Below, piece after piece: positions 40,070-52,886 of a DNA stretch of 64,000 nt (its first letter is position 1; each line of letters starts with the position of its first letter). The DNA comes from Ricordea florida (taxonomy: Eukaryota; Cnidaria; Anthozoa; Corallimorpharia; Ricordeidae). The stretch covers positions 38,129,038-38,193,037 of the forward strand of contig OX453273.1 in assembly GCA_949710005.1 (NCBI GenBank). Direction: 5' to 3'. The notes under the pieces are model-generated. The model had not been told where the DNA came from. It was given only the letters and a program-made list of their open reading frames with translations, and did no database searches. The translations under genes were made by a program, and so were the position numbers.

Positions 40070-43000
40070 CTGGAAAAGTAATAATAGAGATAATAATTAT
40101 AATAGTGATAGTAATAATAATTATTATTATTAGCATCATCATCATTATTATGCTAATTAATTTTAATTATAATACTTCTACATGTATTATATTAATATTA
40201 TATCATTATATTACATCATATATTATTAAAGTAAGAGCACCTTAAATGGCTGTCATAGAACAAAATTTAATGCACAATCAAACAAGTTCAAGGTTGTGCT
40301 TCAAGGAAGATAACTCATGTACAGAATGACAGCACTGAGAGCCCTCTGGGAGTACACACAACTAAACCGAATATTAGGCAAAAATTGTCAGTGAGGATTT
40401 GTTATGAGAGAATTATTTTGCTTGCTTAACAATACCCATCCCTTCCTGGCCACTGCTTGAACAACTTTGAAATAAGTGTTTACACAAGTGTAATAATCAG
40501 GGTTTGAAGTTAAAGAGCTATTACTACAACACATGACAAATAACTTGTAAGTTATTTTATCATATCTCTCAATTTTAGTCAGGGTGTTCATTAGGCATCG
40601 GAGATCAGAGAATTCTCCGGACGGCAACTATGAAGAATTCACCGGCTACTACGAAATATTCTCCGATCAAATTTAGATGGCCTGAATAGTTTTAAATTCA
40701 GACATGGAGCGCTTTCAGAATATGCTCCTGTTACTTTACACAATTCTCCTACTGCTACAATTCTTATTGAAAACCCTGGTTAGTATGCGTGCTGTGATTG
40801 GTCAATTTATTGGCCCATACCTCACTGGACAGCCCACTAAATTCAAAAGTTTGCTTTGGTCACCAAAATATCACCAAAGATATAATAAGTATCTTACAAA
40901 CCTCGTTTTCTCGGTCCGTACTGTAAGTTACGGATCCTCATTATTTCCACTCGGATTTCTGGTCTGTGTGCTCTGTGCTTGGGCCATAAATCCGAGTAGA
41001 AAAAACTTGGTCTGTAATTTACAGTATGGACCGAAAACTCTGTCAGTAAGAGGCACATGTAGACTATTAATAGTAATTATATCTTTATACTGAAAATAAA
41101 CCAAATTTACTAAATGCACTAATTAGTTTCTGTGTAATTCTATGATCCATTTGACATGATTCCATTCATCAGTGTACATGCATCAGGATTAGTTATACAC
41201 TACACCAAATGATAACACTGAACTACAGTAAGAACAAAAAAATGTTGCACATGAGCTGAAGCTGGGCACTTGTATCTGTGATGCTAGTACCACATTTTGA
41301 AACCTTCTGTGCATCATAACTGAAAAAACGTATGGCCAAATAGAATCAAGCAGCACATGGTCTTTCATCATACACACTTTTTATAGTGCACACCATAGTC
41401 AATGCATAATTCCTCTTATTGAAAACAGTCTTTATGTCTATGTGTGTTGCCAGTGTAAAATATTTCATTTATGTTACTGCATGCAGCTGTTACAATATGG
41501 TAAAAGAAAAACACTGTGAGCACAAAAATATTCAGCTATATAATAATGATGCTCTTTTGCAAGCACAATATGCTGTTAAGTGTAATATTATGATTGTAAC
41601 ATTATTATAACTATTATCATTCAGACATCATTAAGTTTTAAGTGCAATCGCCATTGTTGAATAGCTAGCAAAATCTCATGGGCTAATACAAAGAAACCTG
41701 AAACAGAACTTAAAACCGTTCGGATCTTCAAACAACTTGAATTTGCAGGTGTTCTACAGTAGCTGACTTTTTAATTTTTCTCAAAAATTTGCTTTCAATG
41801 GTGTACTTTCAATCACAGGCCAAAAAAAAATTTGTCCATCATATCTAACTTATTCATTCAGTTCACCGACCACAAGAAAATTACCACGTTGTATTAACAA
41901 CACATTGTTTCGTTGGAATTTTTCACCCATTACATCACAGCAAATTAACTGAACTATCAATGTCTCGCTTGACCTGGTTCACTTGGTTACTAAGGTATGG
42001 CTTCACACAAAACTAAAACATGGAACTCAAGCATTAATTTTGATGAAATGCAGGAAAGCAATTACAGAAATAAAATTCAATAAACGGTTTAGTCAAATCT
42101 TTTGACTTAAATTCAAAGAATGGATATCAGGCCTGTGGACTGACAAACCGAGTGCAATGTTAAGAGCTGATACGTAAACATACAACGTAGTACGCCACGA
42201 TTTCAAATGATATACAGTTGGAGGCCAATATTGTGTTGATCTTCGTTCATAGAGTACGTAATATATCTTTCAACGTAATGATTTAAGTTTCATGGGATCT
42301 ATTCGAATAGCAATGCTAATTAACCACCGACACCAATAATTGAGTCATACTGTAAAGCCATATTTCTTAAGAAATGGTTAAAAATTTATACCAGCGCGCT
42401 GTCTCGGCTGAAGGTACAGTAATAATCATGGCGCACTAACGCACTCTTTGTACAAATAAACTAACATCCAACCAAACAAATCACAAGTGAACAGCTTCAC
42501 GTGTAAAACGCTCTTTCATCTACACCTAGCCTACACCTAGCCTACACCACCGGTAAGCTGTTACTGAATATTTATTCAACAACTTGGTGACATGAATGCT
42601 GCATAGAACCGGGTTTCTATGGACGCCGTCCAAGAACGCTACCTGTCGTAATATCAATATATCAGTGGTTTTAACACAAAGTTTTTCAGGAACCCTCTAG
42701 ACAAAAATCTTTTAAGTTACCTGGGATAAATGACTAGCACAAAAATCTAAAAAGATGATTTTTTTTAAAAAGCGAACGACATTAGATCGCCACGATGTTT
42801 TATTCTCGAACAGAAACTCGCTCGATAGCCACATCATTAACTGCAAAAAGCCTTTCGAATCTCAGATATTTCGCTCGACTCACACTATAACATGTCTACC
42901 AGCAGATATACACGATTTGTCTGAAAACAGCTGGGCAAGGGTAACCTCAAGGGGAAACGAAACAAAGCATCTTCTTGTAGGTTTGAACGCGAAGTGGCTG

Positions 43001-44030
43001 TGGATGTTACGGTTATTGATTGTGGCTTATTACAAACACATCGAATTTCGCATGAATAATAACTCCAGAGCACCTCACAAAACGAAACAACATCCTTACC
43101 CGTAAAATATAAGAACATCCTTTTGGGGATCCAGGAATTCTTTCTGTCAACGAAGCATTTTCCTTAGGAACTAAGATAACGGGCGCTAATACAACTGAGT
43201 TATGCAGAAGCGTGAGTCGATTAATGGCCGTGACGTCACTGTTTCCTCGGGTAATAATCGGAACACTCCGAGCGATTGTTTTTCTCAATGCCTTCGGGAA
43301 TCAGACGGCGATCCACTTGTTATGGGATCTCTTTACTTTCACTTATACCGTTCACATTTCAGTCCGAATTTTGCTAGGCAACTTTGCCGCTGTGTACTTC
43401 GGTATTTTTTTCTATGAAAACTTGAAAAATGTCAAATTCATTTCAGGTTGCTGTTTTGCAAACGACGACAAAGAAATCCTCTAGGCTACATTTTGCAAAT
43501 GCACGTCCAAGTTTCTTGTTGCTCATTATATGTGCACGATTAGTTGGTGCCTATCTAGTTAACGCAGCCGTTCTGTTTCTCATAATTAGTTCCTAATTTA
43601 CTAAAGTGGAGCCGAGGGCAAAATCAAGCTTAGCAGCTAACTTGGTACTGATACTCAAACATCGTTGTAAGTTAGATTTCTGCGCAGTCACGCTGTGCCA
43701 TTTTTCGAAGAGTTTGTCTCGCAATTGGCGTTGCCAGAGATAATTTGCTTGAAAAATTGCACAGTGCGCATGCTAAAGCACCTGTAAAAGTTGGGACAGC
43801 AGACTTTAAGAACAACCAAATCAGTCAGCAGGAGAGTCGTGATAAACAAGGCAACTAAAAACTTTGTAACTGAACAAATCTTACAGGAGAAAGATCAGTT
43901 TGAATTCTTAATGCTGTACTTTATTTGCACCGGCGGTAACTATAAGAGCACAAACTGAAAGGCGGGAAGAGAAGAAATGATAGTGTGAACACAAACATTA
44001 ATATAGCCCTTCTCTATCCAGGAGCGAATC
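40070..44030. other. Region upstream of ADGRV1 exon 1, no gene recognised
   Basis: Holds an ATT-rich tract (40080-40230), the MITE at 40888, and short tandem CTACACCTAGC units at 42520-42548. Open frames here are short, without homology I recognise or plausible exon structure. A 5'UTR exon and promoter of ADGRV1 may be hidden here. Confidence 0.5.
40888..41054. repeat. Palindromic MITE (CCGTACTGTAAGTTACGG family)
   Basis: Left arm TTACAAACCTCGTTTTCTCG, right arm ending GGACCGAAAACTCTGTCAGT. Homologous to the copies at 14395 and 5718; it lies upstream of ADGRV1 exon 1. Confidence 0.8.
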
Positions 44031-44041
44031 ACCCTCAGCCT

Positions 44042-44148
44042 AGTCTCCTCCGCAGCCGTTATTAGGGTCGTCACGCAACGTTTTATCTCACTAGTTAGTG
44101 AGGGAGAAGCGTTGCGTGACGACCCTAACAACGGCTGCGGAGGAGACT
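44042..44148. mobile_element. Fresh foldback MITE with 11-bp target duplication
   Basis: Inverted arms AGTCTCCTCCGCAGCCGTTA and ACGGCTGCGGAGGAGACT continue through GGGTCGTCACGCAACG, together about 40 bases with few mismatches. ACCCTCAGCCT flanks both sides exactly (44031-44041, 44149-44159). The target length suggests a Mutator-like parent. Confidence 0.9.
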
Positions 44149-44369
44149 ACCCTCAGCCTGCCCTATCCCATGCAATAGATTGCCGCTTCTTAAACGACGT
44201 CTGTTACGAAGTCGCAACAGCTGGTTGAAAATTTGCTGGGTGCCGTGTTTTTGTTTCTCATCAGATGTTGAAACCGCCGTGAATCATGATTCCGACGGTT
44301 TAGCAACATGTTTTTTTTTTTTTTTATTTTAACAATCTGTATTCAGTACGGTAAGCTGGCCGTTATTAG

Positions 44370-44510
44370 TAAAGGTAATCATTCGGTTTCGAGTTCAATT
44401 TGGAATTACTTTGCACGAGTAAGTTAAATTTCAGCTTTTTGAAAAACTCACAAGTGCAAATTAATTCCAAATTGAACGAGAAAAAACCGTATGATTAATA
44501 ATATAAACAT
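44370..44510. repeat. Palindromic MITE with AATCATACGGTTT ends
   Basis: TAATCATTCGGTTTCGAGTTC faces GAACGAGAAAAAACCGTATG, and ATTTGGAATTACTTTGCAC faces GTGCAAATTAATTCCAAAT. A relative lies at 18757-18835 (ATACGGTTCTCTCGTGCAAT). Confidence 0.75.
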
Positions 44511-44697
44511 AAAAAATTCGCCTGGAGGAAGTGCCGGAAGATCTCATTGCGGACAGGAACTGAGCATTTGACGCGGATTTGACACTTTATTTCCTGATTG
44601 GCTGATGAAGATCAGCTGACAACGCTACGAACTCAAAGAGGTTCGTTTAAAAATAAAGAATATCATACTGCAGAATATCGATGTGTAATTTGCGCTG

Positions 44698-44825
44698 GTG
44701 TTACACTTTTTGCACTGGTGTTGCACTTTTTGCACTGGTGTTACACTTTTTACTGGGTTGCTATGGCAATCCAGTATTTTAATAATATAATTACTGGGTT
44801 GCCATGGCAATGGCAACCAGTATTA
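44698..44825. repeat. Tandem 19-mer followed by a foldback
   Basis: Three copies of TTTTTGCACTGGTGTTACAC-type units, then TACTGGGTTGCTATGGCAAT facing TGCCATGGCAATGGCAACC. Confidence 0.8.
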
Positions 44826-44829
44826 AAAT

Positions 44830-47230
44830 GGGCTTCGTATCTTTTTTCTCCGTGAGAAATTGCAATTCTTGCGCAATATTGCCTATATAAGGCTTAGCAA
44901 AGACGCCGCCGCTGTGTGATTGGCTCGGCATGGACATCGCCATAACAACCTGATTGAAGTAAGCACGACGGTGAAGAGAACGTGAAAAGTTTTATGTGGA
45001 CTCCATTCGCCTAAGTGTTTTTCTTGTGTAGAGCTGCTCTCTTTTCGAGCTGTTAACTCGATTTATTCACTAAATGACTTTATTAGTGTCTATGTTTGCT
45101 ATTCCTGGATGTGTTTTCGTGCGGGAGAGTGTTTTGTTCTTTAAACGTTGAGGTCTGTGGTGTTAGCGATTCCCTCGGTGAAAGGATTCACATCTTTTCT
45201 GTTGGAAATGTAGAGCTTATTTTGAAGAATTGGTTCCCGCTTAGCAGACCACGTCCATCGAGTTCATGAGTCGATCCACGCGTGAAGTTTGGAAAGCAAG
45301 AGTGTGGCTCGCTGTGACATCACGGTATTATTTTGAATCCGAGATAACAAGCAGGTTACGCACGTCAAAATACGATACTTCGTCTTAACTTGACTTCTAA
45401 AAGCGATCAAATCGAAAACATCGGGGGAAGCATTCTCATAAAGTGTTCATTTATATTTATAGCGTTGGATCCTCTATACTGTACAAAAACTACAAAACCC
45501 GATATATAATCAACTGGAGCAAAAACAGTCCGGTGGTATGTAGCTTCATTGAATTTCAAAATCATTATTTGCGACAACACCGAAACCGGCACATACCCTC
45601 CAATTTAAGGAACTTATCTATTTCTGGTGAACTTCACGCTTTCAAATAAAATGTTGAACCTCCAAAACGGGTCAGAGGAAGGGAAGATGCCAAGTATTCA
45701 CGGCTGGGTTTGTGCTGTCGTGTCACGTTTCACTTTCCCCATAAAATAAAACACGTTCGTCAATGTTTACCACAAATTTGTCAATTCTACAACGGCATCT
45801 CCATTTTAAATATCGGTTTCCAGATAAAACCCCGGGAATGACGGACTACCTTTCATGAACGTTGAAAAACGAGATATAAACTAGACGCTTTCGGGAGCGT
45901 TCACTCGGGCTACATTTTATAATACGGCTAAACGTGAATGTCAGTTTACGCCTAAGTTTTGTATATATTGTATACTATATGGCTGGTTCCACGACCGCAA
46001 AAAACCAACTAGACTGTATATCGCACCGCAATTCTTGTCGACGTCGTGTTTAACCTGAGCGATTTTATCGGAAAGATGTCTAAGGTTTTACAGAAATTTC
46101 CGTAATAATTGTGTTTTTTTACTTATCCGATTAATGTTGAGCAATCAGCTTTCTTGGTTCCCACGGTAGAAAAACAATTGTGAAACCTGATGCCAGTTAT
46201 CGAAGGTGAAAAAGCGATATGTGGGAAAAACAACAATATTACACCTCAGTCAAATATACTATTCTTCCGATTTAGCCTTTTTGGCCCTGTTCCCGCTAAT
46301 GTCTTTCAACACGAACACGCAGGCAAGAAAAAAAGTTGAGTTTGGATAAGAAAAGAATCCAGACATGGTTTTGAAAAGAGGCCCGAGGGAATTCGGGCTG
46401 ACAAACATAATAGTCTCCGAGTTAATAGCTTTGTTGGCCGTTTTGCGGTCATAATTACCAAGAACTTTATTATAAACAAACAACAAGTTAAATAGATTTT
46501 AGAAACAGTCTTAAATAACATTGTGTCTAGCAATCCTTTGTAACGTCAACCGTTTCACCTGCAAGCGTAATCTAACTTTGAGCGTTATCAAGCTTTTGTT
46601 GTCAAGTCTTTGTCTTGCAACTACTGTCCACGCGACCACGCATGAGACAGACCGTAATTGAGAAAACTTCATCAAAAAATGTTACCAAAATTTAAATTAG
46701 ATGAAAAAAATCCTTATAACCTCCTTTATTCGCCTAATGTTGTCTTGAACAAATTGTTGACTCGAGGCATCCAACGACGCGTCTGTCTTGTCGCTGTAAA
46801 AATTCGTGTATTAACTTCAGCTTTTGGATCCCAATGACAATAGTAGCTGACAATACAGCAGTTAGTAGTAGTCATGTGCATAACATTGGCTTTCAAAGAT
46901 AGTTCAGAGTTTATCGCAGCTTCATAGTTTGCTTTCATGGCTATCATTTAGTTCTCTTTGAGTTCGCGGAACGACGTGGCCGAAAAGTGCTCACTGTTGT
47001 AGTTTTGGGTAGGTCTACCGCGAACGGCGTCTGCGTTTGTAAAAGCGATGTGTGCATTCCAAGGAGAAAACCGAACAAAAGCAGGGCACACATCTTTCGC
47101 ATCCAACATCGACGGTGCAATAACTTGATGACCCCGTGCGCAGCTTTGTATCATAATAGCAATACCCAAAGGCCTCTGCGGGTAGTCCGATTTGCGACGT
47201 TGTGGATAGACTGATAGACCGAAAAGGTAA
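44830..47230. other. No gene recognised
   Basis: AT-rich sequence with short frames on both strands and no domain I recognise. A minus-strand Cys-rich frame around 46948-47440 overlaps a MITE and is not supported. Confidence 0.45.
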
Positions 47231-47232
47231 AC

Positions 47233-47604
47233 AGGGGCGTTTTCCATTTAGCAAGAGATTCCGGAAATTCCGATTGGGATGTAAATGGAACGCACTTTTT
47301 TGGTACGTTCCACTGGAAAATTTCCGGAATAAACGGAGCGTCTGAAAAGGTAGTCCCGTTTTCCCGTTGGAAACCTTCCGATGGAAAATGCGTGTTCCAT
47401 TTACGAGTTTCATGAGGTTTCACCAGTTCCAGACCTTTCACGCCGGTGATTCTTCACGACCACATCTTCGGTAAAGAGAAATGACAGATTCTTCTACAGT
47501 CCCATGGGAATGAATGGAACTTGTGTCAAATGGAACACGTTCCTCACCGATGGAAATTTCCCAATGAAATTTCCGGAATTTTTCGGTAAATGGAAAACGC
47601 CCCT
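47233..47604. mobile_element. MITE with AGGGGCGTTTTCCATTTA TIRs
   Basis: Left end AGGGGCGTTTTCCATTTAGC, right end GGTAAATGGAAAACGCCCCT. ATTTCCGGAA and GTAAATGGAAC motifs repeat inside. A separate small hairpin (GACTCGGGCTAC/GTAGCCCGAGTC) follows at 47606-47635. Confidence 0.9.
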
Positions 47605-47744
47605 AGACTCGGGCTACCTGTGGTAGTAGCCCGAGTCATGGGCTCCTGCCCGAGTAATAATTTTTACAGCTTCACTCAGTAGAGTGTACGAGCGAAAGAT
47701 CTATAACATATAAAATATAAGATATACCCTTAGAACCCAGGTAA

Positions 47745-47815
47745 TTCTGGATGGTCTAATGGGTAGCATTCCGGACTAAGGCCCGAGTTCAATTCCCAAT
47801 GGGGGTATTCGTGAC
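47745..47815 (+). repeat. tRNA-derived SINE fragment
   Basis: TGGATGGTCTAATGGGTAGC resembles a tRNA D-arm with A box, and CGAGTTCAATTCCCAATGG a B box/T-arm. The anticodon arm is too short for a working tRNA. Confidence 0.5.
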
Positions 47816-47819
47816 ATTC

Positions 47820-49726
47820 TCTTTTCGTTCTTCTTTTAAACTGAATCGATTTTCTTTTCTTTTTTTCAAAGATACCCTTGTCTATATAGAATGTGAAGCT
47901 GTATGCAGGCCTTGGCTGCCTATTTTTTAAATTGGTAAATGGAACACGAGATGGCAGAGCCCTACAGGCTTGATTAAATTATTTGAATGAGTTCTGAAAT
48001 CTAAAATTCTCCTCATGTGTCACCGAATGCATTCATGAGTTTGTTCATAGGAGCCTTTGATTAACTCCTTGCACACTTCCCTTATTGAACACAACTGAAA
48101 CTGCAAACTAAAATGGAATTGGATTGACAAAACAGTTTCAAAAAAATGAGCCGTTTGCGTACTAAGTCACAAAGGCAACCCAGTGAAGGCTTTTGAAGCC
48201 TCTTGTTGCACTGGTGTTACACTTGAACTGCGCTGCTCTCAGCCAATCAGAATCGAGTAATTTTTTCATGTATATTATTAGAGCCCATAATTAACAAAAG
48301 TCAATAAAAAAAAACAAAAAACAATAAAAGTACTGTCTCATGCGTAGCATCGTTCTTCCGCTTTTTCTAAGAAACCATGCATTTATCACGTGTTTTCTGG
48401 ATATATTAATTATAAATAGTGTTTTACTGTACAAATACTCATATTCAACAGAGACTTGTGAGTTTTCAAAGGGCTGATTTTGAAGCTGACTGTGTCGGGG
48501 GTTTTAGCCACCGAACTGAACAGGAAAAACACATCTGATCAACGTTTCAAGATCGCCAAACCACTGAGAAGGTAAGAGTCGAACTACAGCGGGGCAAAAG
48601 TCGTGAACAGTGCATTTCAGTCGTTAAAACGGCTGGTTTTCAGGTCGACCAGCACAGTGAATTTGTTACTGACCGCAGCCTGATTTCAAAGCTTAATCAA
48701 ATTCAGAGAAGCTTCCACAAACTTTGATTCGATTCACCCGGAAACAGAAACTATAGAAAATTTGGCTCCTAGGCGCATATGTTAGTAAAGCGTGATCCTG
48801 GTGGTCAAGTTCTCGAACAAAATACAGGTAGACACCTTCGATTCTTTATTTAATCTGCTGTGTATATTTCAATTTGTAACGCCTTCTAATGGAAATTCCG
48901 GGACAGGCAACATTGTCTTTTGGGTAAAATGCTGAGGTTTAGCGCAGAATTAATCAAAATAATGGTTTTTCTACAAAATGCATTTGAGTCGGAATTCTGA
49001 ATAATTATTGCTAAAGGTCAAGACGTTAAATTTGTAATCCCTGTCTTTGAATGAAACCCACACAGTTTACGGCCCTTAATAAAGTTGGTATGGGACCAAA
49101 TTTACATCAAGGAAAATACGCTTTCTTTTGAAATTTTAAATAGCCGTCAATCCAGTTGTGTTTTCATGTGTTCTCCCTATGCGTCGGAGTAGACGATTAT
49201 GCGGGCGAGTTTGAGCGTAAATTCAATGTGGCGGTTTAGATGACATTTCGCATAAATTTTCGCACGTAAAGCGGTATTTTCTAACAAACTCCTTCCTATG
49301 CAAACTCTTATGGTGTACTTTGAAACCTTAATCATGAACTATCAGATGCGATTTCAGAAAATAAATGGGTAATAATTTTTCGAGGGAACAAAAGACTGGT
49401 AAAAAGTGATGAATTATGTTTTCTGTATGAAGATGCTTTACACTCTCACCATGATCAGAAATTATTTCGCAAATCCACTTCGTTCGTTTTCCTGTATTTT
49501 CCTAAGACCTCCTATGTCGAGGAAACCACGACGATTTAGTATTTTTTTTTTCTGAGATGATCACATTCTGATAAATCGTCTTATTCCCAGAAAAAAAATA
49601 TATATATTTGCATTTATCCCACTGTTTAGTCTGGATTTGCTCTCTAAAATTCTAATTAACTTGGAATGCAACAAAATGGAAGCGCAGAAACACTTTCGCT
49701 GATTTTGCCCACGATTGCATCCACAG
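47820..49726. other. Upstream region of the 49733 gene
   Basis: No coding exon recognised. If the 49733 gene has a 5'UTR exon it should be here. TACAGGTAGAC at about 48823 is one possible donor. Confidence 0.4.
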
Positions 49727-49732
49727 ACTAAA

Positions 49733-50527
49733 ATGGTGGAAGGCTCGCTTCGTAGCGTGGATCTGCTGGCATACCGTGTCAATACCTTGTCCGATTTTGA
49801 TCCAAAGGTTGTGACGGCTTACAGAAATAAAGACAATAAAAGAATCAGAGAGCTTGTATCGATAGACCAAGGGGAAATGGACATCTTTATTTGTGTGAAT
49901 AAGCATTGGCATGGTTTTGTGCTTTGCGTACCTTCTGGTGACCCAGAAGCCTGGCCAGAGGACTTTTCCGACGTACTCAAATCGCCTTTTGATGTCCCCT
50001 CAGTACAGCTCTGTTGGTTGTTTGAGTTGTGTTTCGACAACGCCATAGAACGCATGTACAAGATACGCAGAGAATTGCAACTGTTTAGAGAGATTAAAGA
50101 TCGAATCAAACGCAGTTACTATATTGGTAAGTACAAAGGTTCCAGCATGAATGCTCTTCAGTTTGCGGCTCTAAGAGCAGCCCCACATCGCTACAATGTC
50201 CTGCTCGACGACTGTGTAGAGTTTGCAAAAGAATTCTGCGTTCAAGCTTTGGCTTACTGTTCTAACTGGCGTGAGTTAGAGGAACAAGTGCACGCGAACA
50301 TCGCCAAAGCTACGGCCACTGGCTTCAGTGCGGAAAAGCTGTCTCGAAACATACGCAGCTCTGGTTGGCTTGGCAACACGTTTCTTGGAGGAGCAGACAT
50401 GACCAGCTGGGTTTCAAATCATTATTCGCTTCTGAAAAAAAATTGCGTTCGTGGTCTTTATACTTGTTTATCCTGTTATTGTGAATATCACACTACTCAA
50501 AATGTTAAAGTAACCACATATCATTAG
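49733..50527 (+). CDS. Uncharacterised protein with a putative permuted papain-like (LRAT/NlpC-type) domain
   Basis: 264 residues from the ATG in AAAATGG. The frame is open six codons further 5', but a good acceptor (GCATCCACAG|ACTAAA) just before suggests a spliced 5'UTR, so I chose the inner Met. NKHWHGFVLCVP (about residues 57-68) carries a His, and HRYNVLLDDCVEFAKEFCVQ (about 151-170) carries a Cys in the context Yx3-4[DN]C.xFA. This His-then-Cys order and the second motif are typical of circularly permuted NlpC/P60, LRAT and HRASLS enzymes, which act as thiol hydrolases or acyltransferases. The C-terminal third is unrecognised, with a weak hydrophobic/Cys-rich tail. Fold assignment is inference. 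A dispersed repeat begins immediately after the stop. Confidence 0.65.
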   Translation: MVEGSLRSVDLLAYRVNTLSDFDPKVVTAYRNKDNKRIRELVSIDQGEMDIFICVNKHWHGFVLCVPSGDPEAWPEDFSDVLKSPFDVPSVQLCWLFELCFDNAIERMYKIRRELQLFREIKDRIKRSYYIGKYKGSSMNALQFAALRAAPHRYNVLLDDCVEFAKEFCVQALAYCSNWRELEEQVHANIAKATATGFSAEKLSRNIRSSGWLGNTFLGGADMTSWVSNHYSLLKKNCVRGLYTCLSCYCEYHTTQNVKVTTYH

Positions 50528-50559
50528 TATATACTAACTCAGGAACCTTGGCATTTGAG

Positions 50560-50880
50560 TAATCTGACTGCCTTAAATATCTGAGGATATTAAACACTAT
50601 CCTCCTTTCACTGGGTAAATAGTGCCGGAGATTCTGGAAAATCCTTGTGCGAATGACTTTTAGACGAAGAAAAAAAATGGCCGACATCAATTCTCGCTTA
50701 ATTAGCAGCTGTCTCTGAGGCTGCATCTGTGATTGCTTCATTGGTATATACTAAAACAATTATCCTCTTCAATCTCGGTGACTAGTGGCTTTGAGAATAT
50801 TAACTTCACTTCTTTGCAGCTCGGGGAATATTCTATCACAATTCACCTTGATTTGAGAGAATCATTTTCAACTACTTAAA
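50560..50880. repeat. Dispersed element with TATATACTAAAACAATTAT ends, inverted copy
   Basis: TTGGTATATACTAAAACAAT followed by CTCTTCAATCTCGGTGACTA matches the reverse complement of 12330-12375. It starts right after the stop codon of the gene ending at 50527. Confidence 0.6.
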
Positions 50881-50964
50881 CTTATCGTTCCCTTATACAG
50901 TGGGTAGAAAAATGACGCAAAACTATTCATAAGTTTTAGTTGAACTACACCCTGTCTCTTTAAT

Positions 50965-50995
50965 TTAACCCTTTCACTCCCAAGAGTGACTTTAC

Positions 50996-51036
<41 letters not shown>

Positions 51037-51066
51037 ATGGAGACCCCTTCGGAGTAAAAGGGTTAA
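50965..51066. repeat. TTAACCCTTT MITE, copy 3
   Basis: TTAACCCTTTCACTCCCAAG to CGGAGTAAAAGGGTTAA, same internal block AGTGACTTTACAGATTTTAC. Confidence 0.85.
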
Positions 51067-51310
51067 TGCAAAGGTGATAATCTTCGGCTGCAATCAGGTT
51101 AATCTGGTGGGGTTAATTTGATCATGATGGTCTCAGATGTTCCTCACCAGTCTTCCTCACTAGCGTGAGCCGCAAATGGAACTAAACACCTCGTTAAAAG
51201 TAGTTAGATTACGTCTGCGACGGAGGTCATTTTTGCAGTGGCCGAATTTATTTTATGCCAGTCTCACTAGGTAAAGTAACTATTACATTAAGAATGTGTT
51301 GCAGTGATAC

Positions 51311-51776
51311 ATACTACTTATTAACCGAGAGTGAGGTCATCACAGGGTAATCTCGGACCGAGATCTTGATGTACTGACCGAGCGACTGAGGTCACTGAGC
51401 GAGGTCAATATGGTCAAGGCCAAGGTCTGAGATTTCCTTGTAATGACCGAACAATCGAGGTTAATAAGTTATTTATTATTTGGCTTTTTTAGCACTGGAA
51501 AAAAGAAAAACGGAAAGGTTTTCTTTCAATATATGCTTGCGCGCGAGAGAGGTCATTCGAGGTCATGTTCACTGAACCGAAACACGCATGACCATGTGAT
51601 CGAAACCAGAAGCGACAGAAAAAAACAGTTTCTTTGAAAATGAGACAATTTTTGTCCAAATCAAAGAAAAAAAAACTCTTTTGTGAAAAATTTTCATATT
51701 GCCCGGTCATTACAAGAAAATCTTGACCGCTCAGCAGCAATCAGAGGGCGCGTACTAATGTAGCCATGTAATAAAT
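51311..51776. repeat. Dispersed element (about 0.45 kb), copy B
   Basis: Same orientation and ends as 7521-7954. It ends 63 bases before the ATG of the small open frame at 51840. Confidence 0.8.
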
Positions 51777-51839
51777 ATCAGGTAATGTCTGGCTCGTTTC
51801 TGTTCGCTCATCTTCTCAGACCTTTGCAGTAAATCTATT

Positions 51840-52010
51840 ATGGCGGCGAACGTCGTGCTTGTACCACGTGCGGTCAGAGTCGGATTGCCTTCAGCAAAAA
51901 TACGAAGGCCTTGGACCCAGGCAAGATCACATATTGTGTTAATTTTTATTGTTTGTTTTTATTGTTTAAAGTTTCTCGTAACAGCGCGGTGATGTTAACT
52001 AGCTGTTTCT
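51840..52010 (+). other. Small open frame with organelle-targeting-like N-terminus, possible first exon
   Basis: ATGGCGGCG context; reads MAANVVLVPRAVRVGLPSAK and IRRPWTQ, rich in Arg, Ala and Val with no acidic residue, then a hydrophobic stretch and stop. It could be a first exon ending near CCCAG|GCAAGA, but no following exon was found before the retrotransposon. Confidence 0.25.
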
Positions 52011-52724
52011 TCCTCTACCTCCTAGTTTCTGTTTATCGAGCTATCTTATGTAATCATCCTTTGCTTACCGACAAAGGTCCACAGAATATTTTCCTACGTC
52101 TGGATTCGCTACTCAGTGTTGCTATGGTGTAATGGTGTAGGGCTGTTCAATGGTAACTTGAGAAATCTCCCAGAAATCTACATCAAAATAATTAATTATA
52201 TAATCTAAATAAATATGCTGTCATGCATGGATCTTTGTGCGAGATACTTTACGATTGCTCCCAAACAGATTAAGGCACGCTGAATAAAAGACGCAAAGGC
52301 AGCTATTATTTACATGTTTGTTTATTAATATGACATATGGTAAAGACAGGAAGGATCACTATTCATTTTTCTGAGACACCTGCTTCTTCAAGGCTGTAAT
52401 ATCCATCACAAGCGCCCTCTTAATTCACGTGCAGCAACAGTTAACAGGTCTGGAAGAGATTCCCAAATAAAATAGCTCCGATTATTGGGGTTTGGTAAGA
52501 CAAGCTTCAAAAGCCACAGTGTTTCCAATTTCACTTCTTACAGAGCAGACGTGAATGGTAAAGAAAGCTATCCAAAAGAGGTCTGCAAATTACTTATTAA
52601 AGAGAAAAATAGGTGTCCACGGATAGTGTTGCCCTTTTGGACAGGAAGCCAATCGAACGGGAGTCACCTTCATAATTATTGGTTTGGCAACGAACAATAT
52701 TGAAATATTTTATACTGGCGTTAA

Positions 52725-52725
<1 letters not shown>

Positions 52726-52755
<30 letters not shown>

Positions 52756-52783
52756 CATACATACATACATACATACATACATA
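52726..52783. repeat. (CATA)n microsatellite, tail of the retrotransposon
   Basis: About 14 uninterrupted ACAT units at the 3' end of the minus-strand element. Confidence 0.95.
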
Positions 52784-52886
52784 CTTTATTGGAACTCCCT
52801 TTAACAGGGCTTTTCAGTCACAATAAACTAACTATTAAAAAATACTAAAAACTTATTTACAATAACAATTTAAATTTAAAATTCAA

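Noticed and set aside
46948..47441. Minus-strand frames of 96-132 codons
   Set aside because: Overlap the MITE at 47233-47604 and lack recognisable domains or exon structure.
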